The notes beneath the pieces were generated by a model. It was not told the origin of the DNA. It ran no database searches and saw only the letters and a program-made list of their open reading frames with translations. Of a stretch of DNA of 64,000 bases, positions 52,095 through 61,502 are shown piece after piece. The stretch is from Sporosarcina sp. Its GTDB lineage: Bacteria > Bacillota > Bacilli > Bacillales_A > Planococcaceae. Position 1 is the first letter of the stretch. Each line of letters begins with the position of its first letter. A program made the translations under genes and the position numbers. The stretch lies in contig NZ_JARICI010000080.1 in the NCBI RefSeq assembly GCF_029257255.1, positions 1 through 64,000 of the forward strand, read 5' to 3'.

Positions 52095-53117
52095 TTAGAG
52101 TCCAAGCATCTCTTTAAGTTCAACCATTTTTGTTTTCGACAAAGGGATTGTCGATTTTTCAGTGTCATCCAATACGAGACTGTAACTGTTTCTCGTCCAG
52201 GTAATTACTTCGCGCACCTTCTGCAGATTGACGATATACGAGCGGTGACAACGAAAGAACCCGAATGGCAGTAGACGTCCTTCCAATTCATTGAGCGTGA
52301 AATTTGTAGGAAACCCTTCCCCCTTAATATGTAAAAAAGACTGACCTTCATTACTTTCAACATAGTCAATTTCAGGCGGATCAAATAAAACAATCTTCTC
52401 ATTTACTTTTGTTGGGATTTTTTCAAAGCGCACCGGCAAAACAGATTCTGCGGTAACAGATATTTCATCCGCAGCTGATTGATCTTCTAGCGTATCGCGT
52501 GTCTGAATGGAATGAAGTCCGTTGTCATCCAAACGGAAGACGTCATCGCCGGCAGTAACTGCGCTCTCCATATTTCCTGTCAGTATTAATACACCTTTCT
52601 CTTGTTCTTTCAAATCCTGCAGAACAGTTAGAAAAATGCGTTTAGATTCGAGATCTAGATTCTGATCAGCTTCCTCAAAGATATAATAAGAAGGATTCTG
52701 CACAAGCAGGCATGCCAGCTGAACACGTCTTCTTTCCGAATAGGACAGCTCTTTTATCTTCACTTTCCATTTTGAATCCAGCTGAACCATGTGAAGCGTA
52801 TCTTCTATAGACAAATTTGAGGTGTAGAGCTGCTTCGTAAAACGAATCATTTCTACAATGGATAATCGCTCATATAAGCCATGATGCAGAAATAGAAAAC
52901 CAAGCTGCTGTTTACTTTTGATATATGACGATCCTGATACCCGGACCTCTCCCCCTGACAGTCTGGAGTTTTCCAAAAGCACCTCCATTAACTGCTCTCG
53001 AACATTGACACTAGAGTAGATTGCCACGGCCTGTCCAGGTTTTACAGTTAAATTAAAGGAAGGAAAAACAATCGAATCATGTATGCGTTTTTCTGCGTTG
53101 ATAAATTGAAGCGTCAT
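52095..53117 (-). CDS. Degenerate ABC-ATPase / LytTR DNA-binding fusion regulator
   Basis: 340 residues. Residues about 1-205 follow the ABC ATPase fold but key motifs are lost: Walker A is replaced by AIYSSVNVREQL, the signature reads LSYSERRRVQLA and Walker B reads YIFEEADQNLD. Residues about 240-340 are a LytTR DNA-binding domain (FFRCHRSYIVNLQKVREVI, SLVLDDTEKSTIPLSKTK). It probably regulates the ABC exporter encoded downstream, with the dead ATPase half as a sensing or docking module. I chose ATG 53117 after GAGG because a TATAAT -10 box (53161-53166) covers the more distal ATG at 53162. Confidence 0.8.
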   Translation of the reverse strand: MTLQFINAEKRIHDSIVFPSFNLTVKPGQAVAIYSSVNVREQLMEVLLENSRLSGGEVRVSGSSYIKSKQQLGFLFLHHGLYERLSIVEMIRFTKQLYTSNLSIEDTLHMVQLDSKWKVKIKELSYSERRRVQLACLLVQNPSYYIFEEADQNLDLESKRIFLTVLQDLKEQEKGVLILTGNMESAVTAGDDVFRLDDNGLHSIQTRDTLEDQSAADEISVTAESVLPVRFEKIPTKVNEKIVLFDPPEIDYVESNEGQSFLHIKGEGFPTNFTLNELEGRLLPFGFFRCHRSYIVNLQKVREVITWTRNSYSLVLDDTEKSTIPLSKTKMVELKEMLGL

Positions 53118-53304
53118 CTTGCCAGCCCTCATTCCGGAATTATCTATGTTTTCACTGTTCATTATAGCAGTTTATACACTAAGATATTTTGTTGCTGTGT
53201 AATTGCTGCAAAAGGATTGATGTTTCACATGACTTTACGCAAAAACCCTCCGCCCATAAATGAATGGTCGAAAGGCTGCGTTTTTACTACTATTCACATG
53301 TAAC

Positions 53305-55158
53305 TTATAGAGGAAACAGCAGCGGAATTGCAATCATCATGACAACAAACATAATAATTTGCAACGGAATCCCTATTTTCGCAAAGTCCTTAAACGAATA
53401 TCCACCTGCTGTCATCACCAATGCATTTGTAGGTGATGCAACCGGTGTTGCGAACGACATGCCTGCTCCCACCGCTACAGCGATCAGAAAAGTATATGGA
53501 TTGACATCCAGACTGACAGCAGCACTCATCGCAATCGGCGCAAACAGTACAGCAGTCGCTGTATTGCTAATGAACTGGCCAAAAACCATAGTCAGCAAAT
53601 ATATTCCACCCAGCACGCCTATCGCTCCCAGTCCACCTAGCAATTTAATCATACCTTCGGACAGCAGCTCCATGCCGCCGGAATTTTCAAGCGCGGTCGC
53701 CATCGGAAGCATGGCTGCAATCAGGATAATACTTTCCCAGTTAATCTGCCCGTAGGCATCATCCATATTTCGCACACATCCTGTTAAAATCATTAAGACG
53801 GCCGCAATTAACACCGATATAAAGGCCGGAAAAACTTCAGTTATCATCAGTGTCACCATCAGTAGCATGATTGCTCCCGCCACCCATGCTTTACCGCTCG
53901 CCGAAGCAACGCTTGCATGTTCCTGCGGCTGTCCGACGATGACCACATCTTTCGTCTCTCTTGCCAACAGCTCAATGGATTCCCATGATCCCTGTACTAG
54001 TAAGGAATCTCCAAAGCGCAGCTGCCGCTTGGACATCTCTTTCAAAAGTTGCTTGCCCTGTCGGTTAATGCCGATAATGTTCAAATTGTACGTTTCACGG
54101 AATCTGATGCTGCGAATATCTTTATTGATCAGACGGGAATGCGGCGTCAGCAATACTTCTGCGATACCGAGTTCTTTTGACACAAGCTTCTCCGCTTCCG
54201 CTCCCTGTTCCACGAGCAGCAAACCATACTCTCTGATCAAGTTCTCCGCCTGGCTGGCCGTTCCCTGTACATATAAAATGTCATTCGCCTCAATAATACT
54301 CGACGGACCCGCCATTTCCTGAAACGTCATTGGCAGGAACTTGATACCTTCCATGGATTTACGTTCAATCTTCAGGATGGCCATATGAAAACGCGCCGGA
54401 ATCTTCAGCTGAGACAGACGCTGTCCAACGAGTGAGGAGTCTTCAGGAACTTTAATCTGCAGCAGCTTCCCGCCAAGTCTGTAGTCTTTAGCCAGCTGTT
54501 TGGGAGAGAGCGGCTGCGAGACATCACCTTTCGCATTTCTCATCCCCTTCGGTACAATCCGATCACGCATGAAGTACAGATAGACCACGCCCACCGCAAC
54601 GCCAATCAATCCAATCGGTGTGATCTGGAAGAAGCTGAGACGCTCAAATCCGTTATCAACCAGAAGCTGCGAGACAATCAAGTTCGGCGGTGATGCGATC
54701 AATGTCAGCAGGCCGGAGAAACTGGCGATATACGAAAGAGGCAGCAGAAACTTGGACGGATTACTCCCAATGCTGATGGCAATACTGACGACAATCGGCA
54801 TCATCAGAGCCACTGTGCCTGTATTGCTCATGAAGGCGCCGACAAACGCCACAATCAGCAGTAACAGGACAAATAACCGTTTTTCACTGTCACCTGCATA
54901 ACGTACAAGTACATTGCCGGCCATTTGAGCGAGCCCTGTGCGTAAAATACCGGCACCTACAATGAAAAGTCCTGCAATCATGATGACAACGGAGTTTGAA
55001 AAGCCGGTTAGAGCTTCTGCAGGCTGTAAAATACCTGTTAGCACAAAAGCCAGTAAAGCCAAAACCGCCACCAGATCTGCCCGTAGACGATTCGTCATAA
55101 ATAAGACAATTGTAATTCCTAAAATCCCAAACGTCAGCAATAAATCCAAGCTTCTCAA
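53305..55158 (-). CDS. SLC13-family permease with TrkA-C (RCK_C) domains
   Basis: 617 residues. Membrane segments occupy about 5-205 and 425-617. Between them lie two RCK_C/TrkA-C domains (about 225-310 and 320-405) with LVGQRLSQLKIPARFHMAIL and INKDIRSIRFRETYNLNIIG. The motifs MSNTGTVALMMPIVVSIAIS near 110 and QFISNTATAVLFAPIAMSAA near the end are the paired SNT signatures of the DASS/SLC13 group, which move dicarboxylates, sulfate or related anions with Na+. The start is uncertain: TTG 55158 is used, with AAAGG only a few bases upstream. Confidence 0.87.
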   Translation of the reverse strand: MRSLDLLLTFGILGITIVLFMTNRLRADLVAVLALLAFVLTGILQPAEALTGFSNSVVIMIAGLFIVGAGILRTGLAQMAGNVLVRYAGDSEKRLFVLLLLIVAFVGAFMSNTGTVALMMPIVVSIAISIGSNPSKFLLPLSYIASFSGLLTLIASPPNLIVSQLLVDNGFERLSFFQITPIGLIGVAVGVVYLYFMRDRIVPKGMRNAKGDVSQPLSPKQLAKDYRLGGKLLQIKVPEDSSLVGQRLSQLKIPARFHMAILKIERKSMEGIKFLPMTFQEMAGPSSIIEANDILYVQGTASQAENLIREYGLLLVEQGAEAEKLVSKELGIAEVLLTPHSRLINKDIRSIRFRETYNLNIIGINRQGKQLLKEMSKRQLRFGDSLLVQGSWESIELLARETKDVVIVGQPQEHASVASASGKAWVAGAIMLLMVTLMITEVFPAFISVLIAAVLMILTGCVRNMDDAYGQINWESIILIAAMLPMATALENSGGMELLSEGMIKLLGGLGAIGVLGGIYLLTMVFGQFISNTATAVLFAPIAMSAAVSLDVNPYTFLIAVAVGAGMSFATPVASPTNALVMTAGGYSFKDFAKIGIPLQIIMFVVMMIAIPLLFPL

Positions 55159-55240
55159 TACCTTTCTTCTGATGTTTTCTTAATTGTACACCATTTCTTT
55201 ACGTAATTAATCACGGTCAGGTGAAATTCATCGGGATGCA

Positions 55241-55276
55241 AAAAGGCTCCGTTACGAATAACGTAACGAAGCCTTC
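55241..55276. terminator. Bidirectional terminator
   Basis: AAAAAGGCTcCGTTACG pairs with CGTAACGaAGCCTT across a short loop and ends the mqo transcript on the minus strand with TTTTT. Confidence 0.85.
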
Positions 55277-55288
55277 AATATTTGTTAA

Positions 55289-56788
55289 TTAGTCAAGAAT
55301 CGCTTCTTTTTTAGACAGTCCTAGCGTTTCAGCAGTTGACGCATGAATTTCTTTGAGAAGTTCAGGGTTTTCCACTAAAGACTTACCGTAGGAAGGAATC
55401 ATTTCTTTTAGTTTTGGTTCCCAGTCTTTTACGTACTCAGGGAAACATTTTTGCAATAGGTCCAGCATAACCGAAACAGCTGTTGATGCTCCTGGAGAAG
55501 CTCCTAAAAGTGCAGCAACTGTTCCGTCAGCGTCCGTTACTAATTCTGTACCGAACTGAAGTGTTCCTTTTCCTTTATCTGTATCCTTAATAACTTGAAC
55601 ACGCTGGCCTGCAGTCCATAGATCCCAGTCTTCGCTCTTCGCATCTGGAACAAATTCTCGCAGTTCATTAATACGCTGTTCTTTTGACTGTATGACTTGT
55701 TCTACCAAGTATTTAGTCAATGACATATTCTTAGCACCGCATGCAAGCATCGTCGTTACGTTATTCGGTTTTACAGAGCCGATTAGATCCATCATAGAAC
55801 CTGTTTTCAGGAACTTTGGTGAAAAGCCTGCAAACGGTCCGAACAACAAAGATTTTTCGCCGTCAATATAGCGTGTATCCAAGTGAGGAACCGACATTGG
55901 CGGTGCACCGACTTTTGCTTTACCGTATACTTTCGCATGATGTTTTGCAATCACGTCAGGATTTTTACAGATCATGAAGATTCCGCTGATAGGGAATCCA
56001 CCGATATGCTTGCTCTCTGGAATATTTGTCTTTTGAAGCAATGGAAGACTTCCGCCCCCGCCGCCAATGAAAACAAATTTCGCTTTGTGATATTCAAGAA
56101 CACCATCACGATTATTCTTTATTTTTAATTCCCATTCGCCGTCGCTTGCACGTTTGATATCTTCCACTTGATGACCATAGTTGACATCCACATCAGCTTG
56201 CTTCAAGTGATCAATCAGCATACGTGTAAGCGCACCGAAGTTTACATCTGTTCCCGTATCGATTTTAGTTGCAGCAATCGATTCACTAGCTGGACGGTCC
56301 TTCATGATCAGCGGGATCCACTCTTTGAGCTTTTCCGGATCATCAGAGAACTCCATTCCTTGAAATAACGGGTTAGCTGTCATTGCTGCAAAGCGTTTTT
56401 TAAGATACGTTACATTATCTTCGCCTTGAACTAAACTCATGTGAGGCAGGGGCATGATAAACTGATTCGGGTCTTTGATTAATTTCTGTTCTACTAGATG
56501 GGACCAGAACTGCATGGACAATTGGAATTGCTCATTGACTTTGATTGCTTTTGTGATGTCAATGGAACCGTCCGCCTTTTCGGAAGTATAGTTCAGTTCA
56601 CACAATGCCGCGTGTCCTGTTCCTGCATTGTTCAATTCGTGAGAACTTTCTTCTCCCGCTTTATCCAGCTTTTCGAACAATGAAACTTTCCAATCTGGCG
56701 CTAGTTCTTTAAGCATTGTTCCTAGTGTCGCACTCATAATTCCGGCACCGATTAAGATAACGTCTGATTTAGTTTGTTTATTACTCAT
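55289..56788 (-). CDS. mqo: Malate:quinone oxidoreductase
   Basis: 499 residues, full length for Mqo. The N-terminal FAD-binding motif [17 protein letters not shown] lies at residues 10-26. [16 protein letters not shown] near 53-68, the glycine run [16 protein letters not shown] near 242-257 and the C-terminal [20 protein letters not shown] are family hallmarks. It oxidises malate to oxaloacetate at the membrane and passes electrons to quinone, bypassing NAD malate dehydrogenase. ATG 56788 follows TAAGGAAGGTCAAA. It is a single-gene unit; the 56789-57034 gap shows nothing recognisable. Confidence 0.95.
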   Translation of the reverse strand: MSNKQTKSDVILIGAGIMSATLGTMLKELAPDWKVSLFEKLDKAGEESSHELNNAGTGHAALCELNYTSEKADGSIDITKAIKVNEQFQLSMQFWSHLVEQKLIKDPNQFIMPLPHMSLVQGEDNVTYLKKRFAAMTANPLFQGMEFSDDPEKLKEWIPLIMKDRPASESIAATKIDTGTDVNFGALTRMLIDHLKQADVDVNYGHQVEDIKRASDGEWELKIKNNRDGVLEYHKAKFVFIGGGGGSLPLLQKTNIPESKHIGGFPISGIFMICKNPDVIAKHHAKVYGKAKVGAPPMSVPHLDTRYIDGEKSLLFGPFAGFSPKFLKTGSMMDLIGSVKPNNVTTMLACGAKNMSLTKYLVEQVIQSKEQRINELREFVPDAKSEDWDLWTAGQRVQVIKDTDKGKGTLQFGTELVTDADGTVAALLGASPGASTAVSVMLDLLQKCFPEYVKDWEPKLKEMIPSYGKSLVENPELLKEIHASTAETLGLSKKEAILD

Positions 56789-57034
56789 TTTGACCTTCCT
56801 TATATGTGAAATTTACAGAACTGTAAATGTCCCTGAATAAGGCGTCACAACGAACATGGCGCGCACGAGGAGCACTTTATTCTGTCTTAGTTACCATACA
56901 TCGACTAACATCTTTTCTAGTATACATGAAATTTAACCGGGATTAAAGGGACTTGTTTATTTGTAAGGACTCAACAAGAAAAATGTCGGAATTTTGATAC
57001 ATATTGGCGGCTTCATGACACTTTATACGCCAAA

Positions 57035-58306
57035 TTACTTATTTCTAACTGGGATTTCGACAGTTTCTCCGTACTTTTTCTCATAATGTATCCCTTTAAT
57101 TGTGATCGCATCTGGTAACTGAGTGCTGTCAAAAAGTAAAATCCGCTCCTTATATTCCCTGCCATTTTTCGCTATTGCATAGTCCTGACGCAGTGTTGTT
57201 GTTAATGGAATTTCGTCATTTTTAATTTGAATTGTCACGCCATCCAGCAGGATATTTTCTTCTGTCGCAACTGTAACCTCTAAACCATCTGAAGTTACGT
57301 CCATCTTTCTGATAATCAATTCTTTGCCATTAAGATCTGCGGTAGCTTCCTTTCCTGCCGTCAGTAATATCCTTTCATCCACCTGTTTATATCCTACAAA
57401 TGTATCTACGGAAAGCACGAGCGAATCCAAATGATCGGGCAGCACGTCAAAATCAATTGTAAATACATCGCCATTAAATGTCGAAGAAACACTGCTGCCG
57501 ATCTCGTCAATCGCCACGCCGTCTGCCAGCAGTTTCACCCCTTCAAATCCCAATGAAATCCGATCAAAATTATCTACCTTTAGTTTACCCTTAATTGTCG
57601 TTTGACTCGGCGTTGCTGTAATTGAATCAAAACGAATATTTCCCTGATCTACCTGAACGCTTTTTTTAATGGACTGTTTCAGTTTCGTCTGCATCGCAGT
57701 ACTTGGATCGTATGGAAATGTGATTTTCAGCCAATCTTGTGAGTGGGAGTCCTGAAATTCCAGCGTCAGTTTTTTCGCAAACGGACTGACCGGCTCAAAA
57801 GTCCGCATTCCTTTCAACTGCGTGCCTTCTTCATTCATAGTGGACGTGCCGTGGCTAGAAAACGAGTTTGTAAGGAAACCATTCAGTTCCATGAAATGCA
57901 TGTCCTCGCCCACACCTTCAGAGTTGTCGAGCGTGTAGTAAAGCACAAACCTATTTTCATCTGCTAAAATTCCGTTCACAGTAAACTTCGATCCATCCGG
58001 CAGCGTCATCGCTTTATCCACGTTTTGACCATTTCCTGCTTCATTTAGCTTCGTCAGTGTTTCAGGCATGATTTCTTCAAAACCAAGCAATTTCTTCCCG
58101 TAATAAGCGAATGCATCATATTGATAGCCGGCCAATGACAGAATAAGTAATGCAGCCGCCACTGAAATCCATTGCGGCATCCGCGATCTCTTTTGCTTTG
58201 GCGCTGTTTCCAAGGCAGCCCGCAGCCGTCCTTCCAATTCACTCGGTGCCGTTATTTCGTCCAGACGCTTTTTCTCTTCTGCCAGCTTCTGCTCAAGTTC
58301 AGTCAT
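57035..58306 (-). CDS. DUF4179 membrane protein, probable anti-sigma factor
   Basis: About 423 residues. A Glu/Lys-rich cytosolic start (about 1-45) precedes one membrane segment, WISVAAALLILSLAGYQYDA (about 49-68). A DUF4179 domain follows (about 80-220, DGSKFTVNGILADENRFVLY), then a second beta-rich outer domain. The start overlaps the sigma gene by eight bases, as in the pair at 22734-24576, and the two products are clearly related in layout. ATG 58306 follows AAGGGGTGAATTCA. Confidence 0.82.
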   Translation of the reverse strand: MTELEQKLAEEKKRLDEITAPSELEGRLRAALETAPKQKRSRMPQWISVAAALLILSLAGYQYDAFAYYGKKLLGFEEIMPETLTKLNEAGNGQNVDKAMTLPDGSKFTVNGILADENRFVLYYTLDNSEGVGEDMHFMELNGFLTNSFSSHGTSTMNEEGTQLKGMRTFEPVSPFAKKLTLEFQDSHSQDWLKITFPYDPSTAMQTKLKQSIKKSVQVDQGNIRFDSITATPSQTTIKGKLKVDNFDRISLGFEGVKLLADGVAIDEIGSSVSSTFNGDVFTIDFDVLPDHLDSLVLSVDTFVGYKQVDERILLTAGKEATADLNGKELIIRKMDVTSDGLEVTVATEENILLDGVTIQIKNDEIPLTTTLRQDYAIAKNGREYKERILLFDSTQLPDAITIKGIHYEKKYGETVEIPVRNK

Positions 58307-58829
58307 TGAATTCACCCCTTGCCGCTTCACGCATTTTATTCAAACCATTAAACACTCTTGATTTTGCTGTCCCCACAGAGACTTTCGTTATATCCGCTAT
58401 CGTTTTATAATCCAAATCATGAAAGTACTTCAGCTCAATCGCTTCTCTTTGATGTTTATTAACGACAGCCAGCATCTGTTGGATATCTATCGCCTGCTCG
58501 GTTCTCTTTAAAGAGACATCTTCGGAATGAAACTCATCCGTCTCAAAATCTTCTAGCAGTACGACCCGGTCTGCCTTGTGAAGCATCTTCCTGCACTGAT
58601 TCACCAGTATCGTTTTACTCCAGCTGTAAAACGACTCATTCTTTTTGAGCTTCGGAATATGACGGTACAGACTGACAATCATCTCTTCCATCGCGTCCAT
58701 GGCATCGTGGGAATTGCCCATATAACTCAGAGCCAGCCTGTAATAGTCATCTTGCTGCTCACTGATTAACTGCAACAGCGCTTCTTTATCACCCTTTTTA
58801 GCTCGCTTCACCAACCGAGCAATTCTCAT
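58299..58829 (-). CDS. ECF RNA polymerase sigma factor
   Basis: 176 residues. Region 2 spans about 12-80 (YYRLALSYMGNSHDAMDAMEE, ESFYSWSKTILVNQCRKML) and region 4 about 120-170 (HQREAIELKYFHDLDYKTIA, VGTAKSRVFNGLNKMRE). It is the third sigma gene in the window with a coupled membrane partner. ATG 58829 follows GAGGGGTGAAGAT; an ATG five codons upstream overlaps that site. Confidence 0.9.
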   Translation of the reverse strand: MRIARLVKRAKKGDKEALLQLISEQQDDYYRLALSYMGNSHDAMDAMEEMIVSLYRHIPKLKKNESFYSWSKTILVNQCRKMLHKADRVVLLEDFETDEFHSEDVSLKRTEQAIDIQQMLAVVNKHQREAIELKYFHDLDYKTIADITKVSVGTAKSRVFNGLNKMREAARGEFND

Positions 58830-58848
58830 ATCTTCACCCCTCATCTAT

Positions 58849-58876
58849 AAGAGTCTTCACGTCGGCAAAAAGTTCA
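58849..58876 (-). promoter_or_regulatory. Possible ECF-type promoter of the third sigma operon
   Basis: On the minus strand ATGAACTTTT with TGAACT at 58871-58876, a 16-bp spacer and ACTCTT (58849-58854). The -35 side is the same as at 24625-24630; the -10 side is less clear. Confidence 0.35.
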
Positions 58877-58890
58877 TTTTCTTATAATAA

Positions 58891-58918
58891 AAAACCGTTC
58901 ACCACAATGAACGGTTTT
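58891..58918 (-). terminator. Terminator after the DUF4317 gene
   Basis: A perfect 11-bp stem AAAACCGTTCA / TGAACGGTTTT with a 6-nt loop; leftward it is followed by TTATTAT. Confidence 0.85.
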
Positions 58919-58934
58919 CATACAAGAATACTTA

Positions 58935-60125
58935 TTAATTCAACAGCTTCTCCGAAATCAATTTGAATCCATCAATAATCGTATCTTCTTCTACCTCAAT
59001 CAAAATGCAACGCTTGCCGTCGTAGTTGACCTGTTTGACATACTTCAAATCTTGCGGACTGATTGCGATATTGGCCACTTTCGTTTCGATCTTAATCGAT
59101 TTCGACGTATAGCTCGGCACAATATGGGTTGCCTTCATTTCATACATATCATCGTCGACAACTGATTCAAACGCATTCTTTACTTGCTCTGCATCAACAT
59201 AATCCACACCACTCATTTTCAGCACACGTTCTATTTGCACTTTATCCAATGCCGGCGGCTCTTCCGGCTCCTCGTCTTCTTCATCCACTTCGGTCAAGCG
59301 ATGCACAGCTTCATACACATTGGCAAGCGTCTGCGAAGCAACTTCTTCCCCCACCACATGCTTAATAATTTCTTCAAAAACTGCTTTATCATCTGCAGCC
59401 GTCATGATCTCTTCGCCGTTCAATACTTCCTCAATGAAACGGTAATCCGGCTTATTCACCTTACCTGCAGCATACAGAATATGATTGACATCTGCCGCAT
59501 TATCGGTGAAGCTCGGGAACAAAAAGCCGCCGACCGGTGATGCTAAATTAATAATCGGATCAATCATCGTATTCGCCTTAAATTCACGCTCAATGAAATC
59601 AAAGACAATGGAGCGTTTCGGTAAATCCGTATGATTCATGCTGCACAGAATAAACGGTGTTGTGAACACTTCATCGCGCGCATCAATTTCTGTTTCCTCA
59701 CTGTTGCGCTTCGTCTTCTTGAAATAATTTCCTCGTATGAATGTTACCACTAAATCTTTTTCATACTGTACTTCTTTCACCATTTTCAACGCCAGATGCT
59801 GCATCTCATCTTTCCATTCATCTGCTTCTTCAGCTTGAAGCCCGGCGTATAATAGCTTCTGTGCGTGGTCCGGCTGTTCATCGGTCTGCGGTTCAAACTT
59901 CACTTCAAACAGCTTCATTCCCAGCTTGCCGCCCAGCACTTTTTTGAAATTTGCCAAAAACAGCTCTTGTTGCTCGCGATCCAGCAAAGGGAATGCCTGA
60001 CTCTCCTCATGGTAGATCTCACTGCTCTCCTGCCGGATATAAATATTGTATATATCCGTGATCGTCAGCAAATCCGAATCAACTTTAAAACGCTTGCGGA
60101 TGTCCGCGATATCATTTTTATTCAT
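58935..60125 (-). CDS. DUF4317 family protein
   Basis: 396 residues matching the DUF4317 family by its start MNKNDIADIRKRFKVDSDLL and by FTTPFILCSMNHTDLPKRSI near 163-182. It is soluble and acidic with no membrane segment or signal. An acidic run EEDEEPEEPP near 290-299 separates the larger N-terminal domain from a C-terminal domain of about 95 residues. The function is unknown in any organism as far as I know. It forms a single-gene unit with its own terminator. Confidence 0.85.
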   Translation of the reverse strand: MNKNDIADIRKRFKVDSDLLTITDIYNIYIRQESSEIYHEESQAFPLLDREQQELFLANFKKVLGGKLGMKLFEVKFEPQTDEQPDHAQKLLYAGLQAEEADEWKDEMQHLALKMVKEVQYEKDLVVTFIRGNYFKKTKRNSEETEIDARDEVFTTPFILCSMNHTDLPKRSIVFDFIEREFKANTMIDPIINLASPVGGFLFPSFTDNAADVNHILYAAGKVNKPDYRFIEEVLNGEEIMTAADDKAVFEEIIKHVVGEEVASQTLANVYEAVHRLTEVDEEDEEPEEPPALDKVQIERVLKMSGVDYVDAEQVKNAFESVVDDDMYEMKATHIVPSYTSKSIKIETKVANIAISPQDLKYVKQVNYDGKRCILIEVEEDTIIDGFKLISEKLLN

Positions 60126-60301
60126 CTATTATTTCCACTCCTGATCACTAACATTCTATAGTCCATTATAGCGGACTTCCCCTGCATAAATTGACTAATT
60201 ATCGGGGAAAGCAAAAATATTGTGGATTTCAGACATAATATATAGGCATTAGGGTAAACAGAAAAATAGATCATAAAATTTCGAATAGGAGAAGTGATAT
60301 C

Positions 60302-60724
60302 ATGTCAGAAAAATTATTCACCTCAACAGCTACAGCTACAGGCGGCCGTGAAGGTCATGTAAAATCTTCAAACGGAGTTGTCGAGTTTGATACGGCTATG
60401 CCGGGTACGAAGAGAGAAAAAGAGCTGACAAATTCTACTAATCCTGAACAATTATTCGCAGCTGGCTATGCATCTTGTTTTGACGGCGCGCTGCAATTAG
60501 TTGCAGGCAAAGAGCATGTCAAATTCTCTTCCGAAGTTACGGCAAACGTCAGTCTGTGTAAAGACGAATCAGACGGTGGTTTTAAACTTGAAGTGAAACT
60601 GCAAGTAAAAGGAACAGACATCGAAAAGGACAAGCTTGAAGACCTGGTAGAAAAAGCTCATCAATTCTGTCCGTACTCGAAAGCTACGAGAGGAAATATC
60701 GAAGTATCGTTAGAAGTACTATAA
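60302..60724 (+). CDS. Organic hydroperoxide resistance protein (Ohr, OsmC superfamily)
   Basis: 140 residues of the Ohr subgroup. The two redox cysteines are in AAGYASCFDGAL (near 60) and HQFCPYSKATRGN (near 124), and the GGREGHVKSSNG N-terminal segment with conserved Arg is present. Ohr reduces organic and fatty-acid hydroperoxides using lipoyl thiols. No ohrR regulator gene or clear OhrR box is seen nearby. ATG 60302 follows GGAGAAGTGATATC. Confidence 0.92.
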   Translation: MSEKLFTSTATATGGREGHVKSSNGVVEFDTAMPGTKREKELTNSTNPEQLFAAGYASCFDGALQLVAGKEHVKFSSEVTANVSLCKDESDGGFKLEVKLQVKGTDIEKDKLEDLVEKAHQFCPYSKATRGNIEVSLEVL

Positions 60725-60735
60725 TAGAATCGATC

Positions 60736-60772
60736 AAAAGGCTGCAGACAATTGTTTCGTCTGCAGCCTTTT
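60736..60772. terminator. Bidirectional terminator
   Basis: A perfect 14-bp stem AAAAGGCTGCAGAC / GTCTGCAGCCTTTT, between convergent genes. Confidence 0.92.
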
Positions 60773-61398
60773 CATGTCGTTTTTTTCATAATTTCTATAA
60801 AATGTTTCAGAATTCTTGCTGTCAATCCCCACACCGTATAATTACCGTATTCATAAAACCACTCTTCCAATGAATGACTTCTCCATTGGTATTGATCGCC
60901 ATTCATGATCTTCTCATATGGGAAGTTTGTGGCTGGAGACGGATTTATAGATATTAGATGCATGTAAGGCTCATGCTTAAGAAGCCATTCTACAGGGATT
61001 GCGAAGACTTCTTCTACCTCGTCTTTATTGTAGCTACGGATGATTTCATTATAATCAATGACTGCTACAAATGGATGTACAACAAACGATGGAGATGCAA
61101 TATACGGGCTTAACTCGCCAATCACCCTTACAGTGTCGGGATTAATCCCTAGTTCTTCCTGCGTCTCCCGCAAAGCAGCCGCCATCGGAGAAGCGTCTGT
61201 CGCATCAATGCGTCCTCCAGGGAAACTGATATCTCCCGGCTGCTTTCTCATCTTGAATGATCGTACTTCAAATAAAACATGCCATTCATCCTCGGACTTT
61301 ACAAGCGGAATAACTACAGCTGAACGAAAAGCCGTATCTTCTCCAATGAACAGCGATTTACTATCCTGAATTTTATCGTGCAGTCGATCCAAGTTCAT
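60772..61398 (-). CDS. Nudix hydrolase, CoA pyrophosphatase type (NudL-like)
   Basis: 208 residues. The Nudix box runs from about 61 to 83 with GGRIDATD at its start and RETQEELGI at its end. The preceding RKQPGDISFPGG fits the NuCoA signature found just before the box in CoA pyrophosphatases. It would split CoA to 3',5'-ADP and phosphopantetheine, trimming damaged or excess CoA. The last base of its stop meets the terminator shared with ohr. Confidence 0.87.
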   Translation of the reverse strand: MNLDRLHDKIQDSKSLFIGEDTAFRSAVVIPLVKSEDEWHVLFEVRSFKMRKQPGDISFPGGRIDATDASPMAAALRETQEELGINPDTVRVIGELSPYIASPSFVVHPFVAVIDYNEIIRSYNKDEVEEVFAIPVEWLLKHEPYMHLISINPSPATNFPYEKIMNGDQYQWRSHSLEEWFYEYGNYTVWGLTARILKHFIEIMKKTT

Positions 61399-61502
61399 AG
61401 AATATTCTCACCCCGGTGTTTTTATCTATAGTATCATTACTATCGTTCGGATAAAAGAGATTCAAAAAAGCCACCCATTTAGAGTGACTTTCATATAGCA
61501 GA

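Noticed and set aside
56843..56880. Possible third type A repeat remnant in the gap before mqo
   Set aside because: CGAAC- and CGCAC-like heads occur but not at 21-bp spacing, so chance is the simpler explanation.
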